Shown piece after piece: positions 52,738-62,358 of a stretch of DNA of 64,000 nucleotides (within the stretch, counting starts at the first letter, position 1; every line of letters starts with the position of its first letter). The position numbers and the translations under genes were made by a program. The notes beneath the pieces were generated by a model. It did no database searches, was not told the origin of the DNA, and worked only from the letters and a program-made list of their open reading frames with translations. Origin of the DNA: Streptomyces roseirectus (GTDB lineage: Bacteria > Actinomycetota > Actinomycetes > Streptomycetales > Streptomycetaceae); NCBI RefSeq assembly GCF_014489635.1, contig NZ_CP060828.1, forward strand, positions 9,412,001 to 9,476,000, read 5' to 3'.

Positions 52738-54624
52738 GTGCGTTCCGGGGACGAGTTCGCCGACCGCTATGTCCTCGAAGAGGTCGTCGGCGAGGGGCGG
52801 GGCGGCGCCGTGTGGCGGGCCCACGACACGGTGGTGGGTCAGGACGTCGCGCTGAAACCGGAGCGGGCCGAGGGCGACCACGAGATCGCGGTGCCGAGGC
52901 TGCTGGGCGAGCCGCGTGCCTTGGCCAAGTTCCGCGGCCATCCTCATGTGGTGACGCTGTTCGACGTCCTGACCGTCCCATCGGGCGACGGCGGGCCGGA
53001 CACGTACTGGTTCGTCATGGAGTACGTGCCGGGCGGCGGCCTGGACCGGCAGCCGACGGTCTCGCCCGCGCGAGCGGCCCGCATCGGCGCCCAGATCGCC
53101 GACGCGCTGGCCGCCCTGCACGCGGCGGGCATCGTCCACTGCGACGTCAAGCCCGCCAACATCGGCCTCACCCGGCACGGGTCCGCGAAGTTGCTGGACT
53201 TCGGTGCCGCCTACCGGGTCGGCGGCACCGAGACCGTCACGGTCAACGGCCCGTTCAGCTTCACCCCCGACTACGCCGCCCCCGAACTCGCCCGGGGCAA
53301 CGTCCCCCGCCCGGCCTCGGACGTCTTCTGCCTGGCCGCCACCCTCCACGCACTGGTCACGGGAGCGCCGCCGCGCGGGGGCGACGTCCCCGCCGAGACG
53401 GAGGAGGGCGAGCGGCTGAGGTACTGGAAGGCGGAGCAGGGCGTCGTCGAGGTGGACGCCGCCGTCGGCCCACTGCATCCCGCGCTCACCGCCATGCTCC
53501 GCCGCGACCCCCGCCAACGCCCCGACGCCGCCGAGGCCAAACGGCTCCTGGAGGAAGCCGCCGCAGCTGCACCGGAAGGCCCCCGGGCAACCCCTAAGAC
53601 CCGCCCCCGGACACTGATCGCCGCCGCGCTCGGTGTCGCCGCCATCACCCTGGGAGCCACGCTCGTCGCCCACCACGTCGGCGCGGACGAGCCCGGCCGG
53701 AGCGCCCCGGAGCGAAGCACCGCGCCGCGAGCCCTGATCGGCGACCCGCACACCGCCGACATGTGCGCCCTCGCCGACCCAGCCGCCCTCGACCGGTTCG
53801 GCGAGCCCGAACTCGACGCGGACGCGGGCAACTTCGACCGCTGCGCCGTCCTCGTCCACTCCGCCGACGCCCCCCGCATCGACGTGTCCCTGCGCCTGCG
53901 CACCGGCTCACCGCCCGAGACGGCCGAGACGTCCGAGACGTCCGAGACATCTGAGACGTCACCACCCGCCTCGGCCACGGGAAAGATCCGCGTCGTGGAG
54001 GAGCCGTCCGAGGACGACGCGTGCGTGCGCCTGCTGGTACCGCCCGGCACCGGCGTCGACGGCACCCTCGTCGAGGTCCGCGCCAAGACCGACGGCTCCC
54101 TGGCCGACGGCGCGACGACCCTGTGCGAAGCCTCCGACGCGGCCGCCCGCAGCGCCGCCAGAATCCTCAACCAGGGCCCGATCCCACGCCGTTCGCCCGC
54201 CTACCCCGCCGTCTCCCTCGCCTGGAAGAACGCCTGCGCACTGCTCGACCCGAAGGCCCTGTCCGCCGTCCCCGGTCTCAAGACCGACGCGCCGCAGCCC
54301 GGCGTCGCGCACTGGGACTGCGAGTGGTCCAGCGACGTCGACGACCTGGAGACGACGATCGCCTTCCACCGCGACCAGCCCAAGACCGCCGCGGACGGCG
54401 ACCCGCTGCGGCTCAGCGGCTACGACGCCGTCGTCACCCCGTACGGCAACGGCGACGACACCTGCACGGTCTTCGTCGAGTACCGCCGCTACGGCGGCCG
54501 GGACGCCGAGACCTACGCGGAGATGGTGCGCCTGTACGTCCGAGGGCACCGGCCTGTGGCCGAACTCTGCGAGATGGCCAAGAAGCTCAGCGCCTCGGCC
54601 GCCGCCCGGCTCCGCGCCCGGTGA
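52738..54624 (+). CDS. Transmembrane Ser/Thr protein kinase, PASTA-less, with duplicated sensor domain
   Basis: GTG 52738 (AGGGGAAAG upstream) opens a 628-aa kinase. The glycine loop GEGRGGAV is at 18-25, the ATP lysine Lys40 is in DVALK, the catalytic loop HCDVKPAN is near 134 (Cys replaces the HRD Arg), LDFGAAY near 155 and YAAPE near 182. A membrane helix at ~291-310 ([19 protein letters not shown]) separates it from an extracellular part with two similar Cys-containing repeats ([13 protein letters not shown]...; [14 protein letters not shown]...), DUF3558-like, joined by a Thr-Ser-Glu repeat. The outside domains probably sense a ligand. It converges with an FHA-domain gene 10 bp away, a natural phospho-Thr partner. 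Confidence 0.88.
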   Translation: MRSGDEFADRYVLEEVVGEGRGGAVWRAHDTVVGQDVALKPERAEGDHEIAVPRLLGEPRALAKFRGHPHVVTLFDVLTVPSGDGGPDTYWFVMEYVPGGGLDRQPTVSPARAARIGAQIADALAALHAAGIVHCDVKPANIGLTRHGSAKLLDFGAAYRVGGTETVTVNGPFSFTPDYAAPELARGNVPRPASDVFCLAATLHALVTGAPPRGGDVPAETEEGERLRYWKAEQGVVEVDAAVGPLHPALTAMLRRDPRQRPDAAEAKRLLEEAAAAAPEGPRATPKTRPRTLIAAALGVAAITLGATLVAHHVGADEPGRSAPERSTAPRALIGDPHTADMCALADPAALDRFGEPELDADAGNFDRCAVLVHSADAPRIDVSLRLRTGSPPETAETSETSETSETSPPASATGKIRVVEEPSEDDACVRLLVPPGTGVDGTLVEVRAKTDGSLADGATTLCEASDAAARSAARILNQGPIPRRSPAYPAVSLAWKNACALLDPKALSAVPGLKTDAPQPGVAHWDCEWSSDVDDLETTIAFHRDQPKTAADGDPLRLSGYDAVVTPYGNGDDTCTVFVEYRRYGGRDAETYAEMVRLYVRGHRPVAELCEMAKKLSASAAARLRAR

Positions 54625-54634
54625 CGCCGGCCCC

Positions 54635-55405
54635 TCAGCCCCCGTCGTCCTCCATCAGGTCCAGATCCGGCGGAACCAGCGTCGTCGACTCCACCAGCCC
54701 CTTGATCAGGTTGTGCAGCAGGCTGTTGTCGCGCGGACGGCCCTGCGAGGCGTCGTGCAGCAGGGGGTACCGGAAACCGGCACGGTCCAGACGCCTGCGG
54801 ACGGCCTCGACGCGGTGCTCGATCCGGCGCTCGGTCCAGCGCGCCTCCGGGCGCAGGTACGCGAGCTGCTGGGCGGCCACGGCGTAGGTCAGGGGGCGCG
54901 GCTCCTCCTCGTACAGCAGATACCGCTGGCCGAGGACGACGAGCAGCAGCCGTTCGTCGTCGTCGAGCGCCCAGGTCCGCGGGCGGACGGTCTCGGCGCG
55001 CCGACGTGACACGGGCCCTTGGTCGTCGTGGCCGGTCACGTACAGCTCGACCAGGTGCTCGCGGTAGCCGGAGCCCTTCACGAACAGCGGGGTGTAGCCG
55101 GTGGCGAGCGGGACCGGCTCGGTGGCGAGGTGCAGCATCCGGCCGCGCGGCAGACGGACCAGCTGCTGCCCGGTGTTGCGCAGCCACCACAGGCCCTGAC
55201 GGTACGTCAGCTCACCGTGCCGGCGGCTCACCCGCAGGTCGTCCACGCCGACCCCCAGGTCCACGTCCGGCTCCTCACCGCGCCCGAAACGGACCGTCAG
55301 CCCCTGGCGGGGCGGGGCGCTGAGTTCACCGGTGACCGTCCGGGCACGCAGGGTGCCGGGCGGGGCGGGTGCCACGCCCCGCGCGAGGCTGGTGGAGAGG
55401 GTCAT
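54635..55405 (-). CDS. FHA-domain protein
   Basis: A 256-aa protein starting at ATG 55405. Residues ~35-110 carry FHA features: VRFGRGEEPDVDLGVG, then VSRRHGELTYRQGLWWLRNTG, with the GR, SRRH and N residues that bind phospho-threonine. A C-terminal half (about 150-250) contains WTERRIEHRVEAVRRRL, a possible winged-helix. It is convergent with the kinase at 52738-54624, and the two likely form a signalling pair. Confidence 0.85.
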   Translation of the reverse strand: MTLSTSLARGVAPAPPGTLRARTVTGELSAPPRQGLTVRFGRGEEPDVDLGVGVDDLRVSRRHGELTYRQGLWWLRNTGQQLVRLPRGRMLHLATEPVPLATGYTPLFVKGSGYREHLVELYVTGHDDQGPVSRRRAETVRPRTWALDDDERLLLVVLGQRYLLYEEEPRPLTYAVAAQQLAYLRPEARWTERRIEHRVEAVRRRLDRAGFRYPLLHDASQGRPRDNSLLHNLIKGLVESTTLVPPDLDLMEDDGG

Positions 55406-55560
55406 CGCAGGCGTCCTCGTCTCGTGGGGCCGCTCGGCGTGCGGACGGCGCTGCGACCAGTGTCCGCATCCGCCGCGGGAGGGGTCCCGGCACACCTCTG
55501 ACAGCCTCGCCCCCACCAGCCACCCCGGTCCATCCGGTGTGCCGACCGAAGTGAGGACCT

Positions 55561-58500
55561 GTGAAACGAAAATACCGTGCGCTGCTGATCGGCTTATCGG
55601 CCGTCGCAGCCGCAGGAGGCGTGTACCCCCCGGTCGCGTCGGCCGAAGCGGCGGATCCTCCGCTGAAGGTGACGGCGGTCTCGGCCAGCGCCGACGACGG
55701 CAACGTGGCCGCCAACACCCTGGACGACGATCTGAGCACCCGCTGGTCCGCCGAGGGCGACGGCGTCTCGATCCGCTACGACCTCGGCTCGGCGCAGACC
55801 GTCGGGTCGGTGTCGCTCGCCTGGCACCAGGGGAACAGCAGGAAGAGCACCTTCGACGTCCAGCTCTCCGCCGACGGATCGTCGTGGACCACCGTCGTGA
55901 ACCGCAAGGCCAGCAGCGGCACCACGCTGGAGCAGCAGAACCACGACTTCGCCGACGCCACGGCCCGTTACGTGCGGATCGTCGGTCACGGCAACACGTC
56001 CAACGACTGGACCAGCATCACCGAGACCGACATCTACGGAGCCGACGGCAGCGGAGGCGGCGGGGGCGGCTCCTGTACGTACCCGGCCGACGTGCTGAAC
56101 CTGACGAACTGGTACATCGGGCTGCCGGTGGGGGAGGAGGAGTCCCCCACCAACGTCTACCAGCCGGAACTCGCCACCTACGCGAACGACCCCTGGTTCA
56201 CCACGGCCGACGACTGCACGGCCGTCCGCTTCCGCGCCCCGGTCAACGGGGTCACCACCAGCGGCTCGAACAACCCCCGCTCAGAGCTGCGGGAGATGAC
56301 GAACTCGGGCAAGGACAAGGCGAGTTGGTCGTCCTCGTCCAGCACCCACACGATGGTGATCGACCAGGCCATCACCGACGTCCCCAAGGGCAGGCCGTAC
56401 GTCGTCGCCGGGCAGATCCACGACGCCTCCGACGACGTCAGCGTCTTCCGGCTGGAAGGCAGCAAGCTCTACGTCACCGACGGCGACGAGCCTCACCACA
56501 AGCTGGTGACGGACAGCTACAAGCTGGGCACCAGGTTCGAGGCGAAGTTCGTCGTCAGCGACGACAAGATCAAGGCGTACTACAACGGCACGTTGCAGAC
56601 CACGCTGTCGAAGAAGTTCTCCGGCGCCTACTTCAAGGCGGGCGCGTACACCCAGGCCAACTGCGGCAACTCCTCGCCGTGCAGCAGCGACAACTACGGC
56701 CAGGTGAAGATCTACGGCCTGAACGTCACCCACGGCAACGACGGCGGGGGCGGCACCGACTCCACCGAGGCCGCCAAGCGGTACGGCTGGGGCGCGCCGC
56801 TGCCGATATCCGACGAATTCGGCTACACCGGCCCCGTCGACCCCGCCAAGTGGGACGTGCCGTCGGGTACCGAGGGCGGCACCGCCCAGTGCTGGAAGGG
56901 CCACAGCGAGAACGGGCGCCGGTGTGGGAAGAACAGCACCGTCGCGGACGGCATCATGACCATGCGCGGCGAAGCCAACGGCGACACCGGGTGGATCAGG
57001 CAGAAGGAGCCCACCCGGTACGGCCGTTGGGAGATCCGCTCCCGCTCCCGCAACACCGGCACCAGCGGCGGGCTCTACCACCCCCTGCACCTGATCTGGC
57101 CCACCGACGGCGAACGGCTGAAGAACGGGGAGTACGACTGGGTCGAGTACTCGGACCCCGACGCGAAGTGCCTCGGCGCGTTCCTGCACTACCCGAACAG
57201 CCCGTCGGACGAGAAGGAACACCCTGAGCGCTGCCCCGTGGACATGACCCAGTGGCACAACTTCGCCTTCGAGTGGACGTCCAAGGCGCTCGTCGGCTAC
57301 GTCGACGGGGTCGAATGGTTCCGGCTGGCGGACGGCGCGAACTCCGACCGGGGGAACATCCAGGACATGCCCCTGGGCAACCTCGTCATCCAACTGGACA
57401 ACTTCACCGGGAACAGCGGTCTGCGCCCGGCCGTGTTCGAGGTCGACTGGGTACGGACGTACGACGTCGAGCCGGGCGGCGAAGACCCCGGCGAGGAAAC
57501 CCCGGTCCCGGTCACGGGCGTCACGGCGAGCCCCGACGACGGCAACGTCCCCGCCAACACGCTGGACGACAACCTCGGCACCCGCTGGTCCTCCAAGGGC
57601 GACGGGGCGTGGATCCGCTACGACCTCGGCTCGCAGCGGAACATCGGGGCGGTCGCGCTCGCCTGGCACCAGGGGGACACCCGGAAGAACACCTTCGACG
57701 TCCAGGTGTCCGACGACGGCTCGTCATGGAAGACCGTCCTGGACCGAAAGACCAGCAGCGGCAGCACACTTCAGCAGCAGACGTACGACTTCGCCGACAC
57801 CTCCGCCCGCTACGTGCGGGTCGTCGGGCACGGGAACACCACCAACGACTGGACCAGCATCGCCGAGACGGACATCTACCAGGGCGACGGTGACGGGGAC
57901 CCCACAGATCCCACCGACCCGACCGATCCCACGGACCCGACCGACCCGGCCCCTGTCCGCACCGTCCCCGTCGCGAACTCCAGCGCCTTGCAGAGCGCCT
58001 TCGGTGACGCCCGCGCCGGCGACCGGATCGTCCTCGCCGACGGCACGTACTCGATCGGCAAGCTGACCGGCAAGAACGGAACGGCCGACGCGCCCGTCAC
58101 CGTCGTCGCGCAGAACCGGGGCAAGGCGGTGATCACCGGCGGGCAGCTGGAGGTGGCGAACTCCTCGTACATCACCTTCGAGGGGCTGAAGTTCACGAAC
58201 GGCAGCACGCTGAAGCTCACCGGCTCGAACAACGTCCGGCTGACCCGCAACCACTTCCGGCTGACCGAGGAGTCCTCGCTGAAGTGGGTTCTCATTCAGG
58301 GTGAGAACAGCCACCACAACCGGATCGACCACAACCTGTTCGAGGAGAAGCACCAGCAGGGCAACTTCAGCACCATCGACGGCTCCGAGACCCAGCAGTC
58401 GCAGCACGACCGCATCGACCACAACCACTTCCGTGACATCGGCCCGCGCGCGGAGAACGAGATGGAGGCGATCCGGGTCGGTGAGAGCAGCATCTCCCGG

Positions 58501-59298
58501 TCGAGCGGATTCACGGTCATCGAGTCGAACCTCTTCGAGAACTGCGACGGCGATCCGGAGATCGTCTCCGTGAAGAGCAACGACAACACCGTCCGCCACA
58601 ACACGTTCCGCGCCTCGCAGGGCACCCTGTCCCAACGGCACGGCAACCGCGGCGCCTTCTACGGCAACTTCTTCTTCGGCCAGGGCAAGGCGGGAACCGG
58701 CGGAATCCGCGTCTACGGCCAGGACCACAAGATCTACAACAACTACTTCGAGGGCCTGACCGGCAGCGGCTACGACGCCGCGCTCCAACTCGACGGCGGC
58801 GACGTCGACACCTCGGGCGCGCTCAACGCGCACTGGCGCGTCTATCGGGCGACCGTCGTGAACAACACCTTCGTCAACAACGCCTCCAACATCGAGATCG
58901 GCGCCAACTACAGCCTCGCCCCGGTCGATTCGGTCATCGCCGACAACATCGTGACGGGCGGCAAAGGCAAACTGATCAACGAGGTCAAGAAGCCCGTGTC
59001 CATGACCTACGCCGGAAACATCGCCTGGCCGACCGGCCCGGCGACCGTCGGCATCCCTGTCTCCCCCACCACGGTGAGGTCGGTCGACCCCCTCCTCACC
59101 CCCGACGGAACCCTCCACCGCATCGGCCCTGGCTCCCCCGCCGTCGACACCGGCACCGGCGGGCACCCCTTCGTGACCGACGACATGGACGGCCAGCCCC
59201 GCACCGGCACCCCCGACGCCGGCGCCGACGAACGGTCGTCGTCCACGGCCACGCGGGTTCCGCTCAGCGCGTCGGACGTCGGGCCGGGCGCCGCGTAG
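55561..59298 (+). CDS. Secreted multi-domain polysaccharide lyase: F5/8C-PL7-GH16-like-F5/8C-PL6
   Basis: A 1245-aa extracellular enzyme. GTG 55561 starts a signal peptide (KRKYRALLIGLSAVAAAGG). Domains: discoidin-like F5/8 type C at ~35-160; alginate-lyase-like PL7 at ~175-400 (RSELREM near 240, GQIH, YFKAGAYTQ); a GH16-like concanavalin fold at ~410-640 (E-Y-D-W-V-E near 524-529, matching ExDxxE); second F5/8C at ~646-778, nearly a copy of the first; an Asp-Pro-Thr repeat linker; PL6 right-handed helix at ~800-1230 (NHFRLTEES, RIDHNxFE, NNYFEGLTG). PL7 and PL6 both attack uronate polymers such as alginate; GH16 enzymes cut beta-1,3/1,4-glucans or galactans. The fusion suggests a single enzyme for algal-type matrix glycans. 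Confidence 0.85.
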   Translation: MKRKYRALLIGLSAVAAAGGVYPPVASAEAADPPLKVTAVSASADDGNVAANTLDDDLSTRWSAEGDGVSIRYDLGSAQTVGSVSLAWHQGNSRKSTFDVQLSADGSSWTTVVNRKASSGTTLEQQNHDFADATARYVRIVGHGNTSNDWTSITETDIYGADGSGGGGGGSCTYPADVLNLTNWYIGLPVGEEESPTNVYQPELATYANDPWFTTADDCTAVRFRAPVNGVTTSGSNNPRSELREMTNSGKDKASWSSSSSTHTMVIDQAITDVPKGRPYVVAGQIHDASDDVSVFRLEGSKLYVTDGDEPHHKLVTDSYKLGTRFEAKFVVSDDKIKAYYNGTLQTTLSKKFSGAYFKAGAYTQANCGNSSPCSSDNYGQVKIYGLNVTHGNDGGGGTDSTEAAKRYGWGAPLPISDEFGYTGPVDPAKWDVPSGTEGGTAQCWKGHSENGRRCGKNSTVADGIMTMRGEANGDTGWIRQKEPTRYGRWEIRSRSRNTGTSGGLYHPLHLIWPTDGERLKNGEYDWVEYSDPDAKCLGAFLHYPNSPSDEKEHPERCPVDMTQWHNFAFEWTSKALVGYVDGVEWFRLADGANSDRGNIQDMPLGNLVIQLDNFTGNSGLRPAVFEVDWVRTYDVEPGGEDPGEETPVPVTGVTASPDDGNVPANTLDDNLGTRWSSKGDGAWIRYDLGSQRNIGAVALAWHQGDTRKNTFDVQVSDDGSSWKTVLDRKTSSGSTLQQQTYDFADTSARYVRVVGHGNTTNDWTSIAETDIYQGDGDGDPTDPTDPTDPTDPTDPAPVRTVPVANSSALQSAFGDARAGDRIVLADGTYSIGKLTGKNGTADAPVTVVAQNRGKAVITGGQLEVANSSYITFEGLKFTNGSTLKLTGSNNVRLTRNHFRLTEESSLKWVLIQGENSHHNRIDHNLFEEKHQQGNFSTIDGSETQQSQHDRIDHNHFRDIGPRAENEMEAIRVGESSISRSSGFTVIESNLFENCDGDPEIVSVKSNDNTVRHNTFRASQGTLSQRHGNRGAFYGNFFFGQGKAGTGGIRVYGQDHKIYNNYFEGLTGSGYDAALQLDGGDVDTSGALNAHWRVYRATVVNNTFVNNASNIEIGANYSLAPVDSVIADNIVTGGKGKLINEVKKPVSMTYAGNIAWPTGPATVGIPVSPTTVRSVDPLLTPDGTLHRIGPGSPAVDTGTGGHPFVTDDMDGQPRTGTPDAGADERSSSTATRVPLSASDVGPGAA
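57897..57952 (+). repeat. Tandem repeat coding a (Asp-Pro-Thr) linker
   Basis: Nine-base units encoding D-P-T repeat about six times between the second discoidin domain and PL6. Such linkers are flexible and prone to length change by slippage. Confidence 0.8.
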
Positions 59299-59527
59299 CA
59301 CGCGCTCGGGGACCGGTAGGGCTGGATGACCAGGTCGGGTTCGGCCCGGTCAGTACGGCGCGCGGGCTCCGATGCCACTGGCCCCGCCGGGCTGCGGTGA
59401 GATGCCGCGGCCCGGCGGACAGGACCCGGCGGGCGCCGTAGCCGTTCAAGGGGTTTGAGCCGAGCCCGGTTTCGTGGAGTCCCTGGAGCGAGGCTCGTGA
59501 TCCTGGCTCGAAGGGGAACCACGAGCA

Positions 59528-59880
59528 GTGCCGGCACCACGCGAACACCCGGACGGGCTCCGCGAGCGGGCCGTCCGCGAGGTCCGCGCCACGGGCCGGC
59601 CGATCGCGCACGTCGCCAAGGACCTGGGCACCCACAAGGAAGCCCTGCGCGGCCGGGTCCGCCGGGCCGGGGCGGACGCCGGCGAACACGACGACCGGCT
59701 GACCACCGCCGAACGTGACGAGCTGAAGCGACTCCGCGAAGAGAGCGCGGAGTTGAAGCGGGCGAACGAGATCCTGAAAGCCGCCCGTGTGTTTTTGCCC
59801 AGGAGACCGACCGTCCCCGGACGAGGCCGGGCAAGTGATCGACCACCTGCGCGAACGCGGCCTCGGGATCGATCTCCCCC
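59528..59880 (+). pseudogene. IS3-type transposase relic (orfA plus start of orfB)
   Basis: GTG 59528 opens HPDGLRERAVREVRATGRP and a leucine-zipper-like segment RLREESAELKRANEILKAAR, classic IS3 OrfA. Past the normal orfA/orfB junction, OrfB-like pieces (AQETDRPRT, VIDHLRERGLG) appear in two other frames and then end. The element is truncated and frameshifted. Confidence 0.65.
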
Positions 59881-59895
59881 CAGAGGGGGCACCCC

Positions 59896-60480
59896 CAGCC
59901 TGCCGGGTGCCGGAGTCGTCGCCGCCTCCCGGCGTCCGGCACGGAGCCGGGCGGTCTGCTCGGCGGGCGCCTGCTCGGGATCGAGCAGGGTGGTGATCAA
60001 CCGGTAGGACTCGGTACGGGGCTCGCCGTGTTCGGGGATGACGGTGACCTCGGCCTCGATGACGCGGATCCGGATGCCCTAAGGGCCTGTCGTCACATTC
60101 CCGTCTGCCGGGAGGGGTCTGGCACGCGCTCCCCCAAGCTCTTCGAGCAGGGGGTGCCCCCAGGCGTTGTCGTCGGTTGCCGACGTCCCCCAGCCTTCGG
60201 CCGGGAGGTGCCCCCACCGCGTCGACGCCCTCCTCCGCCTTGCAGTTGCACGCTCCCCCGAGTTCTCGGCTTCGCTCGAACAGGGAGGTGCCCCCATGAC
60301 CCCTCCCGGCCCGCCCTCCGGGCGGACGACGGGAATGTGACGACAGGCCCTGGCACGCCCCGGCGCACGGCCCCGGTCTGCACGAGCTTGTCCAGCAGCG
60401 GCAGTTCGCCGGCCGGCCACGGTCCCGTAGCGCCTCGGGCACGGCCCGCGTCCCGCTGGCGATCAGCATGAGCACTCGTA
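59896..60480 (-). pseudogene. IS4-like transposase relic, interrupted by a MITE
   Basis: On the minus strand one side of the MITE reads GTRAVPEAL... then LPLLDKLVQTGAVRRGVP, and the other side IRIRVIEAEVTVIPEHGEPRTESYRLITTLLDPEQAPAEQ, the beta-strand region typical of IS4-like transposases. The remainder (catalytic C-terminus) is missing, replaced by IS3-relic sequence. Family assignment is from a short stretch. Confidence 0.45.
60082..60351. mobile_element. MITE-like non-autonomous element, 270 bp
   Basis: The ends are 24-bp perfect inverted repeats (60082-60105 and 60328-60351), beginning AGGGCCTGTCGTCACATTCC. The interior has no gene but several short hairpins, including repeated GCTCCCCC...GGGGTGCCCCC blocks. 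It splits the IS4-like relic. No clear target duplication is visible. Confidence 0.75.
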
Positions 60481-60559
60481 CCCGCGGACAGCGGCCGGAG
60501 CCGAAGTGGCCGCGCGCCGAACGCCTTCCGGTTGGCCGGGGTGCAGGCCAGGTCCAGGC

Positions 60560-60718
60560 GGGTGTTTCTTCGGCCGTGTCGCCGACCCGGCCGCCACCGA
60601 CCCCGACACCTGTGCTGTGCGTGACCTGAACAAGCTGCTGCGCGACGACGACCGTGTGGGCCTCAGCCTGCTGGTCATGACTGACGGCATCACGCTGGTC
60701 CGCAAGAAGAGCGCCTGA
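60560..60718 (+). pseudogene. C-terminal fragment of an SAM-dependent O-methyltransferase
   Basis: The frame ending TGA 60718 reads [23 protein letters not shown]... and [14 protein letters not shown], the last helix and strand of COMT-like O-methyltransferases (DGLTLxRK end). The SAM-binding part is missing upstream; the preceding sequence is IS debris. Confidence 0.55.
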
Positions 60719-61009
60719 GACGAACATGTGCCGCGAGGCCGGGCAGCACCGTCTCGAACTTCCTGATCCGGTGCCGTTTCCGGGTCCGGGCGGTACCCAG
60801 GTGCGGCAGGCGGTCTCGCGCGCAGGCCGCCGAACCGGTCGACTGCCGACGGGGCCTGTGCGGCAGTGTTCGGTGGGGGAATCCGGCGCCCTGGAGGTTA
60901 CCCGGTCCACCGAACGGCGGCCTGCCCGGGGCACACACCTTCGCGCGCCCCGCGTCCGGAAGGACGGTCCGAGGCGAGGGCCCTGCTCCGGCTTCGGTGT
61001 CCGGCCGAG
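60719..61009. other. Gene-free stretch
   Basis: No supported gene; open frames here are GC-driven. It separates the methyltransferase fragment from the convergent SDR gene. Confidence 0.35.
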
Positions 61010-61828
61010 TCAGCGATCCCCGTCCCGGGACGCGATGCGATAGCCGAAGGCCGCGGTGCCCGGGTCGAGCGCCGTCAGCCCGCCGTCCACGGTGAGCGCC
61101 GCACCGTTGACGAACGACGCCGCGGGCGAGAGCAGCCAGGCGATGGCCTCGGCGACCTCGCCCGGCTCAGCCGGACGGCCGACGGGATTCAGGCGCGTCG
61201 CCTCGTCGTACGCCGTGTCGATCCCGGCCCCCGGCCCGCCGGACTCCTCAGCGAACCGGGCCATGCGGCCGTCGGCCATCTCGGTGCGCACCCAGCTGGG
61301 GCACACGGAGTTGGCCCGCAGTCCCTGGCGTCCGTAGTCGACCGCCAGTGACCGGCACAGCTGGAGCAGGGCCGCCTTGGACGTCGCGTACGCGGCATTG
61401 CCCAGTCCGTTGCGCAGGGCGGCGACCGAGGCCACCCCGACGACCGCGCCGCCGGCCTTGAGCAGGTGCGGAAGTGCCGCACGCAGCAACCGGAAAGGAC
61501 CCGTCAGGTTGGTCTGGAGCACCAACTCCCATGTCTCGTCCGACAGGTCACCCACCGCACCGCTGCGCCCGACGCCCGCGTTGAGCACGAGTCCGTCGAT
61601 GCGCCCGTAGGTGTCCACCACGGTCTCGACGAGCCGGTTCACCGCGTCGGAGTCCGTGAGATCGGCAGGATGGGCCAAGGCTCCGGTCTCGGCGGCGACT
61701 TGGTGCAGCGGCTGCGGTCTCCTGCCGGCGATCACCACATGGTGTCCGTCGGCCCGCAACAACCGGGCGGTCGCAGCGCCGATGCCCGTCCCTCCGCCAG
61801 TGACGACGACAACCCGCTCGCCCGCCAT
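61010..61828 (-). CDS. Short-chain dehydrogenase/reductase
   Basis: A 272-aa classical SDR. The nucleotide motif TGGGTGIG is near residues 11-18, NAGVG near 90, the catalytic Ser in GVASVAAL near 138, and YATSK near 153-157; a VDGGLTAL segment is C-terminal. Arg residues after the glycine motif (AGRRPQP) favour NADP(H). ATG 61828 is used. It stands alone and the substrate is unknown. Confidence 0.85.
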   Translation of the reverse strand: MAGERVVVVTGGGTGIGAATARLLRADGHHVVIAGRRPQPLHQVAAETGALAHPADLTDSDAVNRLVETVVDTYGRIDGLVLNAGVGRSGAVGDLSDETWELVLQTNLTGPFRLLRAALPHLLKAGGAVVGVASVAALRNGLGNAAYATSKAALLQLCRSLAVDYGRQGLRANSVCPSWVRTEMADGRMARFAEESGGPGAGIDTAYDEATRLNPVGRPAEPGEVAEAIAWLLSPAASFVNGAALTVDGGLTALDPGTAAFGYRIASRDGDR

Positions 61829-62358
61829 GAGTATGGAGCTCCTCACCTCTCGAAAACATGCTCGGTGATCATATGCGGCAAGGGTGATCGCCCCCCGGCC
61901 GCCGCGCGATCTCCTTGACGGGCACACATCCTCCGCGCATCGATGAGGACCTGGGCCGTGGGCGGCGGCCGACCCTCCGAACACGCCGGGAAGCGGATCA
62001 GCGGAACCCGACCCGGGACCAAACGCGAACCTCCGGACCAAACGCCTGGTAAGGAACTATCGGCAACAATTCGTGAAACGAAGAGAATTTCTGCATGGTT
62101 CTCGTCCGCAAAGGGCTATGGTTCCGCAAAGAAACCCCTCGGCCTGAGGCTCGCAGGGCTCGCTGTGTGGCGATACCGATACTATCCGGGTCTGCCGCCG
62201 ACGGTATCCAATACCGGCCGTTCCGTGAACCGGAATGACCGCTGTGGAGATTTTGAAAAATTCGCCACCCGGAATCTTCTCTTCTGTAAATAAGTATTCC
62301 GTGGTCTTTCGCATTCTTAACGCTGTTTCATGAATAGAATCGCGCCTGGGAGGGCTCC
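61829..62358. promoter_or_regulatory. Long leader/promoter region upstream of the lactate permease
   Basis: 530 bp without a gene. It is AT-rich near 62240-62340 (promoter-like). It contains the direct repeat GGACCAAACGC (62016-62026, 62035-62045) and imperfect inverted ATACCG/CGGTAT copies around 62170-62215, candidate sites for a carbon-source regulator. Confidence 0.4.
62016..62045. repeat. Direct repeat GGACCAAACGC, candidate operator
   Basis: Two exact 11-bp copies start 19 bp apart, upstream of the permease gene. Close to two helical turns, the spacing suits a dimeric regulator. No protein is assigned. Confidence 0.35.

Noticed and set aside
60082..60351. CRISPR-like repeats in the hairpin-rich interior
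   Set aside because: The repeats are short, irregular palindromes in a single inverted-repeat element, without regular spacers or cas genes.
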